Shown: positions 12,301 through 23,838 of the stretch, piece after piece | Position numbering within the stretch: the stretch's first letter is position 1 | Layout: each line of letters opens with the position of its first letter | The notes under the pieces: model-generated | Seen by the model: the letters and a program-made list of their open reading frames with translations, nothing else | What the model was told of the DNA's origin: nothing | Database searches by the model: none | Source: Ascidia mentula | Taxonomy: Eukaryota > Chordata > Ascidiacea > Phlebobranchia > Ascidiidae | Assembly (NCBI GenBank): GCA_947561715.1 | Contig: OX387205.1 | Coordinates: forward strand, 1,555,001-1,619,000 | DNA: 64,000 nt | Reading direction: 5' to 3' | Program-made: the position numbers and the translations under genes

Positions 12301-14253
12301 TTCAGCAATCGGTGGGCCAGCAACATTTGCAACAACTGATGCAATGGGTTAGTATTTCATTAGTATCATTATGATGTTTATGTTGATGCATGTTTTTATG
12401 GCAACCCACAACATCCAATGTGGTCAGTATTCGCACGGAAGTGTGTGTTTCAAGCTGTTGTTGCATTCAAATTTCATGCTTCTAAAGTCTAGTTCTTCTG
12501 TTCAGCCTAAATTGTATATTGATGTTTTTTACCATTGCTCGTAATGGGTTTGGGTTGAAATGTTGGTGGGCTATGTTTAAATTCACACAACTTTTCTATA
12601 TAAATTCCAATGTTTTAGGTTGTAATTCCTATAACATGGACTTGATGTTTCTGATGGACGGATCGCACTCGATCAGTTCACCAGACTTTGTGCTAATGGT
12701 AAACTTTGTGAAGAGTGTTGTGGGAACCATGGACTTGCGCCATAACAATGTTGGAGTTATCCAATATTCTCACTACTACGAACACAGGTATTATCAACAT
12801 TTCAAATGCTCACACTTTCAATGTACCTTTCAATAAAATATTACAAAAAAATTATGCCAATCAGGGAGTTATATAATTACATAATCAAAAATATGATTTA
12901 AAAATTTTATGGAACTGACCTTTTGGCACAAATAATCGTAAACTTTATTTTACTGACACTTCTTCTGTAATATCGCAAGACATCATATGGGTTAAATGTG
13001 AATTGTCTGTATAAAACAAAATCTGTTTATTTGTGGCAGAAGGTCAGTTCCTTACAACGAGGCAGCAACATCAATGCGATATTTGTTTTTTCAAATGTAT
13101 TTATATCACGGTAATTTTGCGTGTCAAGAAATACCACTAACATTACAGTGTTGGTACTTGTTATCTTGTTAACAATATTTTTCTCACATATGCTTTCAAA
13201 AAAGAACAATGGACCAACAACGCTACATTACAACAGAAATTATGCTTGGCCAATTTAACTCCCATTCTAAGTTCAATGTAAGTAATTTTTCTTATAATCT
13301 TCTACAACTTTGTTCCTAATTCACATTTTTTTCCAGGCGGCAATAAACAAAATTCAACACCAACGTTTTACAACTTACACAGCAGCTGCCATTCGGAAAG
13401 CTGTACAAGTTGACCTGCAGTCTTCTGGCAATTTCAACAATAATTGCACAAAGAAAGTTATATTTGTCATCACTGATGGAAGGTAGGTTATTAACAAGTA
13501 AGTTGATCAAGAAACTGCACACTAACTTTTTCAAATTTCAGTGCCAGTGATAGTCAAATGTTGCAAGCCGTGGTTGATGCAGCTAAAAATGTTGGCGTCA
13601 GCTTCTTTGCAGTTGGTGTGGGTTCAAATACTAACAGTGCCGAAATTGAGGTAAATACATGTGGGGTTCTGTGTAACTATGTACAAAATAAAATTGCCAC
13701 AGATATGGTGGTTGATCCAATCAACCTGGGGCACATGCAAAATCTTGCATAACCTTTTTCAATTAAACTGTGGAGAATAAATATGTTTTAGTATTATTTT
13801 GTTTGCTAAAACCCAACGTTAGGTGGGTAATGTTGCTTGCTTGTGTTTTAAACAGATTATATCAGGAGGGGCATGGGATCGTACTTACCATGTACGAGAT
13901 TTCCTATCCCTTCAAGAACAAGTGCCAGTGGTCAGAGATGCATTGCATAACATCTTATCAGGTGAAATAACAATTTTACTAGTCACATATTTGTTGGACT
14001 GTGAAAAAAAACTGAACTATTCAATAATGTTTGCTGGTGCACTGGTTTTGTAAGAGACGGACTAGTAACAACTTTATTAGCACGAGCTTTCGCGAGCTTG
14101 ATCGAGCTTCATCAGGTGCAGCAAATGACGTGACAAATAAAATGTGGTAACAGCGCTAAAAAAAAAATTTTGTGTAGCTGTATAACTCCTAATTCTCACT
14201 AACATGTTAAACCAATTTCAGATGGTACTGACGGTTCTGGAAGTGCACCATAA
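352..14253 (+). CDS. Secreted/surface protein with nine CUB domains, a Ly6/uPAR-like domain and a VWA domain (5' end outside window)
   Basis: I do not recognise a named orthologue. Each CUB domain is encoded by two exons, the first ending at an (S/T)CCD motif. First exons: 558-739, 1704-1885, 3908-4089, 5481-5662, 6553-6750, 7195-7412, 8082-8262, 9095-9289, 9625-9818. Second exons lie about 70-380 bp downstream, for example 805-970, 2062-2219, 4154-4316 and 6823-6970. Short Ser/Thr/Pro linker exons (for example 352-420, 3716-3778) separate the modules. All linkers and CUB pairs start and end in phase 1, as in exon-shuffled extracellular proteins. Exons 2777-2926 and 3300-3503 encode a Ly6/uPAR-like domain, opening with LRCW and closing with CCNTSLCN. 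Exons from about 10541 to 12120 encode a Cys-containing region of unknown family. The VWA domain (12619-12787, then exons to about 13961) has the MIDAS motif DGSHSIS and a VIFVITDG strand. The last exon 14221-14253 ends in TAA. No membrane anchor follows the VWA domain, so secretion is likely. No initiator Met or signal peptide is visible in the window. Confidence 0.88.
952..2330 (+). repeat. Copy A of an intragenic tandem duplication
   Basis: From the last bases of a CUB exon (gcttttgctacagcag) through introns, two linker exons and the next CUB pair, this block is nearly identical to 4728-6110. Intron sequence is as well conserved as the exons, so the copy is young. The preceding CUB pair (about 352-970) also has a counterpart at 3716-4316, but that match is limited to coding parts and clearly more diverged, pointing to an older event. 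Confidence 0.85.
1048..1272. repeat. Inverted-repeat element with a decayed hammerhead-like arm (copy A)
   Basis: The element starts agtgagct and ends agctcact. Its left arm matches the reverse complement of the right arm over about 45 bp with some mismatches. The right end holds the perfect palindrome aacagtggccactgtt. Read on the minus strand, 1052-1102 resembles the hammerhead at 48885-48939: stem I AGCUGCA against UACAGCU, stem III ACAG/CUGU and a GUC site. The core has AUGAUGA in place of CUGAUGA, so it is probably inactive. Confidence 0.6.
4728..6110 (+). repeat. Copy B of the intragenic tandem duplication
   Basis: Near-identical to 952-2330. Its left edge carries an orphan piece of the CUB exon end (atgcttttgctacagcag) in the middle of an intron. 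The real exon end of this copy is at 4316, so the piece at about 4728 is a duplication scar and not a used exon. The boundary therefore lies within the last 20 bases of that exon. Confidence 0.82.
4823..5047. repeat. Inverted-repeat element with a decayed hammerhead-like arm (copy B)
   Basis: Same element as 1048-1272, carried along in the tandem duplication. On the minus strand 4827-4877 shows the same hammerhead-like arm, with stem II improved to AAUC/GGUU and the same AUGAUGA core defect. It shows the defect predates the duplication. Confidence 0.6.
6198..6455. mobile_element. hAT-like non-autonomous element, old
   Basis: The left end cagtggtttccaatc and the reverse complement of the right end, caatggctcctaatc, form an imperfect terminal inverted repeat. 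The internal sequence after the left end (ggctcgcgacc) is of the type seen at hAT element ends in many animals. No convincing 8-bp target duplication is visible and no transposase is encoded. It sits in the intron after copy B and is absent from the corresponding intron of copy A. Confidence 0.5.
11372..11908. mobile_element. hAT-like non-autonomous transposon, 537 bp, with 8-bp target duplication
   Basis: Terminal inverted repeats of 16 bp with one mismatch: caggggcgtatccagg on the left, cctggatacgcccatg on the right. The element is flanked by a perfect 8-bp direct repeat cctcgaat (11364-11371 and 11909-11916), the target-site duplication length of the hAT superfamily. G-runs follow the left repeat and G/C-runs precede the right. 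No transposase frame is present, so it must be moved in trans. It lies in an intron of the CUB/VWA gene. Confidence 0.88.
14080..14119 (-). ncRNA. Hammerhead-ribozyme-like motif, minimal stem III (antisense in last intron of CUB/VWA gene)
   Basis: Minus-strand order: stem I GCAC, core CUGAUGA, stem II region, GAAA, palindromic stem III AGCU, cleavage base C, stem I GUGC. Stem I pairs over 4 bp. Stem II is decayed compared with the sister copy at 21715-21754, so this copy may be weak or inactive. About 75 bp of flank is shared with that copy in opposite orientation. Confidence 0.5.
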
Positions 14254-14421
14254 CAACAATGAATACAGACCACATACCAATAAAGACCAGCTTTAGTACT
14301 AATTATTTACCATTACTACCATATAACCAACTTCTACTATTGCTTCAACAACTATTTTCATATCGTTCTGATCTGTGGTATGTATGTGTTGTGACATAAC
14401 AACTTCTTTGAGGTGGCATCA

Positions 14422-14427
14422 AATAAA
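14422..14427 (+). promoter_or_regulatory. Polyadenylation signal AATAAA, CUB/VWA gene
   Basis: Canonical AATAAA 169 bp after the stop codon at 14251-14253. A second AATAAA at 14279-14284 lies only 26 bp after the stop and is less likely to be the main one. Confidence 0.55.
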
Positions 14428-15298
14428 GTTTCATATCATTACCAGTTGGGTAAAAAAGTGACAGAAACAGACATTTAGATTGCTCTTGTCAGTCTTCACA
14501 ACTCCATCTTTAATGTCTCATTTCTAAGTTACAGAGCTATAAAAAATTAAACTCACTAGCTCCGAAATATATACCAACTATCCTTAAAATTTTGGCTGTT
14601 AATTGCAAGGAATTGGCAGAAGGAAATATGAACAGAAGAAAGTTATAAATAACCAGTCAACTTCACAGCTGCAGAACAGTTTTACCATGCACATTTGCTA
14701 GTAAAAACAATATACTATGAGCTTTGAATTGTTGGTATTATGTTGAAATGCTACCAACATAAGAATTTGCACTGAAAAAACTAATACAACAACAAAGCAA
14801 AAGGTTACACTGTAATTTAATACAAACAATATCAAATAAAATATCGTGAAAAACTTACTTTTTGGCGGAGAACGCTGTCGCTCAGTAAGTTACTTAGATT
14901 ACTTTAACTATCTAAAAGAAAGTCCGACAGTGCAACACAACAGTATGTTTACAGTGACTTACTAGTTTACATTCTAGGATTGAATCTGCAATAAAAAAAA
15001 CATTAATAACTATTTTATTGAAACTATTACTACACAAAAATATGACTTCGGTGCACATGGCAAACAACCACTTCGAAGACAAACTAGAACGCAACAAGGA
15101 TAATTTTCCCGCTAAAATTAACATTTAAAATTTACTTCGTACTTTTCTTATTCCAGTGCAGTGTAGCGTAAATATTAAATGAATCATTTATTCTCATTTT
15201 GCTATCAGACGTGTAAAGTAGGTATTTTGGCAATAATGAAATTATTTCCTTTTCGGCAAAATTGATTCTAGTATTGCTGAGGCACAAAAATTAAACAC
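14428..15298. other. Intergenic, no gene seen
   Basis: AT-rich sequence between the CUB/VWA 3' end and the tRNA. Short open frames here have no recognisable content and no supporting splice context. Confidence 0.6.
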
Positions 15299-15370
15299 GG
15301 GCTCGTCCGGGAATTGAACCCGGGACCTCTCGCACCCGAAGCGAGAATCATACCCCTAGACCAACGAGCC
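15299..15370 (-). tRNA. tRNA-Pro(CGG): tRNA-Pro (anticodon CGG)
   Basis: 72 nt, on the minus strand. Acceptor strand ggctcgt pairs with acgagcc, followed by the discriminator base. D-arm ttggtctaggggtatga (A box), anticodon arm with loop TTCGGGT giving anticodon CGG, and T-arm with ggttcaattcc (B box) are all present and paired. The gene has no intron and no encoded CCA. The sequence is nearly the same as vertebrate tRNA-Pro(CGG) as I know it. Confidence 0.96.
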
Positions 15371-17041
15371 GCACGGGTACAGTTAATGATATATTTACAT
15401 TGTTTTACAAGTTGACCCAACTTCTTGATTTTATTTAATTTTGAAATCTGTTTGGGTTTTCGATTCAATTTGCACTGCATCGTTACCGAAGCATTTTATT
15501 GTGCGCCAACCAATCAACCTAAAGATATTTACAAAACAATCTGTGTTGAAGTGTGTTGCATTTAAATCATAATTCAATTGTTAGGGTCTCAATAATTAGT
15601 TAATGGTACCGATATATTATAGATGGTGGCAAATGTCTTATTGCACACCCACGTGTTCGAACAAAGAGACTGTATAATGTTGAATGTTCCCTCTGTATCC
15701 TCCATTGTGGGTTTCATAACTTATACCAAAATGTGGTTTCAACCGGCCTTCCGTCACTGCCCAGTCCGTTACATTCGATTGCTTTTATTTTAAGTTTACG
15801 TGCAACCTGGATGGTGGCGAAAATAAATTGAATCGTGGAATACCTGCCCGAAGGAAATAAATAAAGGCGGCAACACAGTCTGTCGCCATTTGTGGTCGTT
15901 TCAAATAAATAAGATGACTCGGCAATATCAAAGTTGCGCAAATTGCAACCTAGTAAAAAATTACCCTTTCTTACTCTGTTATTTAGTTGAAAAATATCCC
16001 TTTATATATAAATTTTTGTTTTCTGAAATACTCCATGCCAGACTCAGGTCTATAATTACTGTGGTTGCTGGTGCACGATTTTGGACAGACTATATATTTA
16101 GAGTTTTACATCAAGTTTATTTGATTTATTCAACAAAATAACCTTAAAAAGGGCCAAGTATTAATAGCGTTTAAATTAATAGCGTCAGATCAGAGCTTTG
16201 TGTTAGGAGATACAGCAGCAAACAAGCTCTCAGGTCTCATCGTGTTTTGCCCCGAGGCCATTGCAACATTCCGCCACCGAACGAATCACTTAACTTTGGC
16301 TTCAAAGTTCTGCAACGCTAAATTAATTCGTTCTCTTCCTGTAACGAACGCTTTCCGACCATGTGATTAATTATGTAACGAATTTAATTTTGGAAGCAGC
16401 AAATTTTTAAAACCCCAGTTACTGATTTAGCCACGTACAGGCGCTTCTATATATGGTGCGTATCGATGTCCTGATTATGCACCCGCAAGATTACATTCCA
16501 AACCATATCCTTTTTGATCGGAAAGAAAACAATTCTTAACCTGGCCAATCGGCGGGCAAACACCGTTGTCACAACACTGATGACACTTTTTGGGTTAAAA
16601 AAGTGTTCACTGTATTCAGCTAACTTATCATTTTTTTCTTAACTCCTTCTATAAAAACTATAATCCCTAGAACTCCACAAAAGGAGTAAAAGACGATCAG
16701 CACCCTTATACTAGTTCTAGGAGTATAATATAGATTTGTAAAGACAGATCCGTCGGTCGCCGACTTGCAAAGGCTGATATCATTTACCTTAAAATGCTTA
16801 GTCCGGTCTAATAAACGATAAAATTCAAACAGGTTTGTGTTTTAACTGTCGCATTTATTGGACCACATGACATTTTCACAACGAGCGAGACGTGGGCACG
16901 TCGAAGTGAACAAGCGATGACGACACGACAAAGCAGAACACGTGATCATGACGAAATTGGCAGGTGTGGGCGAGGGAGGGGGTGATGTACACATCTTTGT
17001 GTAAATGCAGACAAGGGCGTGTCAGTTTTGTACATGGTTTT
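15371..17041. other. Intergenic, no gene seen
   Basis: Between the tRNA and the ZP gene 3' end. I see no supported exon, tRNA or repeat element. Open frames are short and lack splice-consistent partners. Confidence 0.55.
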
Positions 17042-17047
17042 TTTATT
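17042..17047 (-). promoter_or_regulatory. Polyadenylation signal, ZP gene
   Basis: AATAAA on the minus strand, about 118 bp past the TAA stop at 17165-17167. A second minus-strand AATAAA lies at 16854-16859. Confidence 0.5.
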
Positions 17048-17164
17048 TGTTACGCGTCGGCATCAACAAAACAACGACACTCTGGTGAAATGTGTAACAA
17101 GATGACGATGTGCGCGAATGAATACATAAAAAGCGGGATGATAGAAAAGTGCAAGGGACTATTT

Positions 17165-20100
17165 TTACGCCACGAATCCCTTGTTTCCGATGCCGCCGAT
17201 GGCGATTCCGTCATTTGCGCGACGCCTGGACCTCACAGCTATAACAACAATGGCCAGAACGACGCAAATTAGCGCAAGACTTCCCATCACTGCGATGACA
17301 GCGATCACAACTGGGTTCCAAACCATTCGTTCATTGGGATCTACAGATAAAAAAGTAGTTCAGTATCACATGTTGGGTTCAACAAATTGTAATATTTGTG
17401 TACAGTAAAAATTGAATCAAGTCACTGATGAGAGCACTCGTGGAAGCACCTACCACCTGCAATTCTTCAACAAATGTAAGAATGCTGGAGATCAACAGGT
17501 GGTGGCGCTACAGAGCGAATGAAGCGACTCTGGTTCAGATCTGAAGGAAAACTTACTGGCTTGTCCAATAGGACGGTAAGTATCCGGGTCAACTTCCACG
17601 TAGGAAACCTTGATCTGTTCATTGGGCACGTGTTCGATTATGACCTTCTTCACCGGACCCAAGGTGATAATGTGAGGTTCGGTGTGGTCGGATGGTCCCC
17701 AAACCTTCTTTGTCTCACCATCCACATCTCTACGCTTCCTGCGCTTGGCCGGGCAAGTCTGCAACGCAATTCGAAGATTAAACATGATAGAGTGCGCGCG
17801 CTGCGGATTCGGTTGAGCCCCGAGGCACCCGACAGCGATTTAATCTCGGCGCAGACGCGAAACTCGTTTAGCCGACATACTGACACAATATAAAAATACA
17901 CAAGGACCACTTACCGGCCTGCATGGCTTGTTGATGCAAAGCTGAAGGTCGCAGTGGAGCCAAACGTTGTCGAAATTCTCATCGCCGCCGACGAACTTGA
18001 ACACTGGACTGTTCCACATTCCCTGATGGGAGATACCATTTTGCGTCACTTGCACACCTCCATCTCCAGCTGTTGGAATCGGGCATCTGAAACAAAACAC
18101 CGCAAGTTAACAAAAGACGTACTCTTGGCGTCTACTAAAATCGTATTCAATGTCATACTTTCAACGCACCTCGCAAGCCAACAAGCTAAAAACCAGGTTT
18201 AAATCAAGACCAGAACTGACTTGAGCTTCTTTCGGCAAGATGCACACAAGCAAAGTGACATGTGATCTCAACTTATGGTGGAACAAGCTCGACACACAGC
18301 CACGTCACGCCCCGCTTTTTCATCCACCTCCCCTTTTTCTCTCGCCACAAAACGCGCGAGCTTCATAAAGAACCCGTTCCGCCTCCGAGGAGCGCGCAAA
18401 AAATCCAGCAATCTCCTAATTATCGTGGCGCGTCCTTGTAATTATCACGTCATAAACAAACAAAGAAAGACTGGAGCCGAGGAGAGAATTGTAGAATTTG
18501 TGGGATCGTGAGTAGCCCGGGGCAAAAACCAACCTTTATCGCTTCAGAATCTCGTTGCCCGGGGCCTTGCAAAACTTTAGCGGTGTGAAGTCGGTTTTCT
18601 GACCAACCCTCTCCGTTATTTTAATTGTTGTACACTCATAAAATTACGTCATCAAGTTTTTATCGCCGATAGAAATCAAATAACACCGAAGCTAAATGTG
18701 GAATTTTTTTACGTTGGTTGACCAGAGAATAAAGATCATATTTCGTAATATCACAGGAATATCCAGCGGGGATATAAATTTACTTTCGCACGCACGAACG
18801 TTTTCGTTTTACGCAACACACTTTACAAGATCTAGTGGCAAATAAAATTTGCATGCTGTTTTTAAAGACAGTGTAAGTGATTGAAACTGATTCATAAAAT
18901 TTGGGTTTAAAACGCAACAATGCAAAAGTTGAGGGCGGAAACAAGACAGATTTGAATGTAAAGCAATGGAATATTATCTGGGAATAGTTGAAGAAACTTT
19001 TGTCGATGTTGGGTCATAACGTTTAATTTATTTCCGTACAGTTTGTATAGTTTAGTGTACTTAATCGCAAAGCAAAATATCCGTGACTTTGTTCAAAAAC
19101 ACTTCCTAGAAGCTCAAAGGCGGGCTAAAATTCAAATAAAAACAGGTTTGAACCGAAGACCACAATCACCTTTGTTACGTCACTGTGGCCCCAGGCTAGT
19201 AACAGAACGTGGTAATTGTAGTGGGAAATTGCCGTATCATTGCTCACCTACCAGCAATATCCTCGTGAAGTTGATCTACTGATATGTATACATACAGGAT
19301 TTCATTTTACACCTAATTAATTGAGCTTCGCTGCATGTATATTTTGATTGACATCGTAATCATAACAGAACTCGAACCACGCTCCATTGACCTAAGATCC
19401 ATTTGGTAAATCATAACCTTAACTACGACCTTTCATTAGAAACAATTGCATAAAATAGAAATACAATTGTTTGAAAAAGCAACGAAAATCTCTTTACACG
19501 GAAAATTATCTTCCCTATTTTAAAGGTTTGTAATATTTTTGCAATAAATCCAGCATATCAGTTTGCTATGTACAATTATTTAAAACCATTTTGGGATTCA
19601 TTTCAAAACTTTTACTTGTCGTGATGAAAATAAGTGTGATGCTGGAGTGAAACTGATCCCGAAAACCCACAAACAATTTCGTGGCAATTATTTATCGAAT
19701 AACGTCTACGCTACGTCATACTAACTAATGAAAAGCCAGCTTTACGTGAAAGCATCAACGAAAACAAGCGATAATTAAAACTATTTTAGGTTTTAAACCC
19801 TCCATTCGCCACTAAAAAAAGAATCAAACTGCAATGTTCCGTTTCCACCAGACAAACACTGACACCACGCGGGCTCTGCAACAAAGTTTTACCACCGCTT
19901 GGTGTCGCAACTCACCCGTCGGAAACCAATGGATATTGCGGGCTTGCATTAGGATCACTTGAGACGGTTCCCCAGCAGTCTTGGATAAGGAGGTAAATGT
20001 CTTCACTCACTGTTCCGAGCAGTGTTACACCTTAACAAAATAAACACGCATTAAAATTACTGTAATGTCTGCCTGTGGTGGGATGCTACGATCACAGTAA

Positions 20101-23100
20101 ATAACCATTAAGTAGCCAACAAACTTTAGGGTGCTTTCTTCAGAAATTGATAAATGTGCCGTATCAGTCTTATGGCTACAACTGAATTGTCCTGGCTTGG
20201 CACTCATTGAGAAGACTGACTTTTATATTATAAAGTACACGAGCTTTCGCGAGTAACTCCGCTTCATCAGTTGTAAATGACACAAAGGTAGAAAAAACAG
20301 TTACACCTGCTGAAGCGAGTGTTACACGCAAAAGCTCGTGTACTTTATAATATAAAAGTCTTTCTTCACAAAGTACGTAAGACATCTAATTGCAGTTAAA
20401 GATTGAAATTTTATGCGAACGTTAAATGCAAGGCCATTATTCTTGCGGGCGATTTTCAACATCAGTCTTTGTCATTAATTCATATACTAAGTAGAAAAGA
20501 TTTTCGGGATTCGAGTTCTGATAACATGGGTTCGAATCCCGGTGCGGTTTTCAAAACAAAAGTGACGCGTATTGTTCAGGGTTTTGTCGGTCATTGTGCG
20601 CCATCTAGCGGTTGTTACTCACCAACGTATAAAGTTTCATCTGCAGGCAGGGTCGGGGGCTCACTGAATGGTCTCTGGTAAGTGGCGTCTGGATAAAGTG
20701 ACATCGAAGCTCTGAACTCGCCAGTGCCGAACGCATCTGGAATGGGGATTGGCCTGCGAGAATAATGAATCACATTAAAGGTGAAATGGTGGCAAAGGGG
20801 TGTGGCGTATCGTTGAGTTGATACGAGTTCTGTATGTACGAGAAGTTACGTTTCTGTGATTTTGACACAGAAGAAATGTGGGAACTGTGGGCGTAACGTG
20901 CAAAGGTTTTCGGCATAACAAACCCTTTCCATTCACGCCTTTTCTGATTAAACACAGGGAATTACAAGAGCTGTTTGTTGCAATGTATGTTATTAGGTCA
21001 GAGAAATCACCTATTTTTAATTAAAAAAAAATTAGAGTGCTTTTAACACTGTTGGACGTTCACATTTTAACGTTTTGAATTCATCGGTTTTGCTGCCCAA
21101 GTATTTGCGCAAGTTGCATAAAAGTAATATAGCACACTCAGCTTTGTGAGACTAACCTGCCCTATACGTTAATCACAGTTTCAAAAAGAGATTACCATAG
21201 TGGTGGTTACGATTGATCTCTATAGAATCTAGATCATTGCATAATCATTCAAGACCAATCGAAATTGTCAGTAAGAGATTTATGCTATACATATAAACAT
21301 TTCTATATTTGCACAGTGTTTACTTACACAATGGTGATGTTTGGAATAAACATAGTGCTGACATTGAGGTCGATTCTATAAGTGCAAATGATTCTGGCAC
21401 TGAGGACTTTTGAGTTCGCGGCTGAACCAATCACAACACCGTACGGGTAAGTTGGTCCGGTCTCAACCGTTGATATCGAGTTTGAATAAGTCACGTGGGT
21501 GTCGTTTACCTGAAAGCAAATTTCCAAGGTTAAGTGTTGGAGTTCATTGGTTAAAACAAACGACGTTTATTATTGCAATAATATTGCTTTCAGCAATTGC
21601 TAATAAACTGGTTCCAACATATTTTTATTGGTCATTTGCCACAAAATATACTCCAGGATTTATATCAAAACTATTTTTGACGTATACATGCCAATCTGCA
21701 CCTGATTTTTTGCTGCACCTGATGAAGCGAGATCAATCTCGCGAAAGCTCGTGCCAATAAAGTTGTTTTACAGTCAGTCTCTTATAAAAGCAGTGCACAA
21801 GCAAGCATATAGTCACATGCCAATCTGTACACGTTGTTCTTTTGTGAAATTTCAAGCCACAGTCACCAGCTGTACTGATGGGACATTACAGGACAAAATA
21901 AGCACTGTACACAGTACACTGCATGCTCGTCATGGTCTTGTACATTTCAATAAAGTAGTTGCATTAACCGATGAGAAAATATTGCTGTTTGTTTCCTAAT
22001 TTGTCCTGTGGCAACTTTTAAACGTGATATTTCGGAATTCAGTTACCACATGTAGCCTAAAAGTTGCTTTTTATGAAACGTTAATTAGACTACTAAGGAC
22101 TTATGCAAACGTGAAACGGACAGGTCATAAGAAAATTTATGCAAGGCGGTGATAAGGGTTTATTAATGTGGAGTGTCGGCGATGAATATTAATAGGACGC
22201 GATCATCAAAGCTGTATTATGATATGCTGAATAATTTAAATGTCGCAAAAACGCTTTAATATTTCATGCCACAAGGTCGCCGGTCAAATATTAAGTTGGT
22301 AAACCGACATATTAGCGTTGGTGACTTTACACAAAATTTCCATTGAGTTTGTTACGTCACAATTGCATCCAAACAATGGAACGGTTGTAAAAGAAGGAAC
22401 ATTTTTAAAAGTTTAAATTTTAAACCACAACAAGATATGACAATAACCAACAAAGAGGATTTCTTTTATCAAACAAATTGCAAATCGTATTTTTGTACAG
22501 TTGTGTAAATTTAAATTATTTGTAAAGCACATTTTTTTTAAAAAGTAAGAATTGTACACGTTTTTTCGTGCAAAAATCGAGCAAGCGACATTTTTGACTT
22601 ACAACTTGATGGGTGAGGCAGTCGGAAAGTGGGGATATAACATGGATATAAAACTCATCGTCTTCTTGGTCGAACACACAGTTCTTGTCGTTTAAATGAA
22701 TGTCATCGATTGTGAACCCAGCTGTGTCGACAACTTGCTTCTTGATTTTCGCCGTAATTGAGTCTTGCGCGCAAACGACTTGAACCAAATCTGGAACATG
22801 AAAAACTTGGTAACTAAATGGAGATTTATGGCAAATCTTATGACTTAAACCGGTAAATATTCAAATCTATTGTTTTAAAATTATAGTTTTCAATTTGAAT
22901 AATTTAAATCAAATGTTTCAACAACAAAATATTGCAAATAATGTTTTATCGTTTATTGTTAACTGTTTTTGTCAAAACCTTGTGAGTTCCCCGAAACACT
23001 ATAAAAACTGTATATATGCCAGTTTCCGGTTGAAGCACGAGTATGTTGTTACATTTTTCAAGAAATCATGTGTTTTTGACAAAATTAGTTTTCAATATCC

Positions 23101-23174
23101 CCAAAAAGAAAAATCTTACCTTGGGCGAGGGTGGATGAGACACACAAACCTAATATGAACAGAATCGCCTTCAT
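17165..23174 (-). CDS. ZP-domain type I membrane protein, 399 aa, 8 exons
   Basis: Exons in transcript order: 23120-23174, 22603-22790, 21328-21509, 20623-20753, 19916-20009, 17915-18086, 17557-17758, 17165-17340. They total 1200 nt and every junction is a GT-AG intron that keeps the frame. Residues 1-18 are a signal peptide (MKAILFILGLCVSSTLAQ). The ZP-N half carries four Cys (VVCAQ, KNCVF, SDCLT, IICTY). The ZP-C half has the family hallmark LIQDCWGTVSSDPN and the paired LHCDLQLC segment. A dibasic furin-type site KRRKRR follows the ZP module, as in zona pellucida and related ZP polymers. A single transmembrane helix (VVIAVIAVMGSLALICVVLA) precedes a short basic tail ending GFVA. There is no other ectodomain, so this is essentially a bare ZP module. 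ZP proteins form extracellular filaments; here that could be egg coat or epithelial matrix, and the sequence does not say which. Confidence 0.93.
20236..20275 (-). ncRNA. Hammerhead-ribozyme-like motif, sense strand of ZP gene intron 4
   Basis: Minus-strand order: stem I UACAA, core CUGAUGA, one extra A, stem II GCG(G)AG/CUCGC with loop UUA, GAAA, palindromic stem III AGCU, cleavage base C, stem I GUGUA. Stem I has four pairs with a mismatch next to the core. It is in the same orientation as the ZP transcript. Confidence 0.55.
20302..20342 (+). ncRNA. Decayed hammerhead-like motif, second arm of the same element
   Basis: Stem I ACAC/GUGU, stem II GC..GUG/CACGC with loop UUA, and stem III AGCU followed by C are all kept. 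The core reads CUGCUGA and AAAA where CUGAUGA and GAAA are needed, so cleavage is unlikely. Confidence 0.45.
21715..21754 (+). ncRNA. Hammerhead-ribozyme-like motif, strong stem II
   Basis: Order: stem I GCAC, core CUGAUGA, one extra A, stem II GCGAGAU/AUCUCGC (6-7 bp, no mismatch), GAAA, palindromic stem III AGCU, cleavage base C, stem I GUGC. Core and stems are all intact. It lies in intron 2 of the ZP gene, antisense to that gene. Flanks are shared with 14080-14119 over about 75 bp. Confidence 0.62.
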
Positions 23175-23820
23175 CCTGCAAAGAAACAAACATCAAGGTA
23201 AATTTTCGATCGAGCAGAAAACCATGGCCGTTAAGTGACGCTGTTGAGCAGTTATGCGGCGTTTTAGCGGTTTGTTCTTTGTTGTCTTGAAGTCTCCGTA
23301 CATTTACGTTTACCAATCCCCCATTTTAATCCATTACACGCCAATATCACACACATTTACAGTTTATAGGCAGTTTTCTCACTGCTTGGCGAGTTATGGT
23401 TTAAAATTATTTTGTTTGTTTCTCTTTTAAATAAAGTTTTACATGACATCACAATGGTGTTGTTGTGGTAAGTATTATGACGCAAGGTTGGTGGTTTGAG
23501 GAATTGTGCCGTGTGCGCTTACAACGTGAGCAAGCGGATCCCGGTCTGGATTATTCTGTTGTTTGTTTGGTCAACCTTGGCCAAGTTGTCGTTTTAATCT
23601 CGTACTGAGATCAGTAAATTTTTTGCTGCGTTGTTTAAGGCGGGGATTTGAAACACGACTTTCTGCTACGGCAAGAGTGGGTTTAATGGTAGAGGCAAAT
23701 TTCGGCGAGAACTTGTAAAGAATTACAAGATGACGTCATCCGTTGGCACTAACACACCAAAGCGTTGAATCACTTTACGTGTTAAAAGTAAGAGGAAGTC
23801 ACACAAAAACAATATACTAG

Positions 23821-23838
23821 ATATATATATATATATAT
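23821..23838. repeat. (AT)9 microsatellite
   Basis: Uninterrupted alternating AT run of 18 bases. Confidence 0.95.

Larger units (their letters stand above)
20218..20360. mobile_element. MITE-like inverted-repeat element with a hammerhead-like motif in each arm
   Basis: The outer 30 nt of the two arms are identical in inverted orientation (gacttttatattataaag, then tacacgagcttt). Each arm continues into a hammerhead-like motif facing outward: 20236-20275 on the minus strand (intact core) and 20302-20342 on the plus strand (decayed core). It lies in intron 4 of the ZP gene. I find no clear target-site duplication and no coding capacity. Confidence 0.75.

Noticed and set aside
20500..20560. tRNA-like T-arm (gggttcgaatcccggtgcgg)
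   Set aside because: Only the T-arm/B-box half is present. The D-arm, anticodon arm and acceptor pairing are missing, so it is at most a tRNA fragment.
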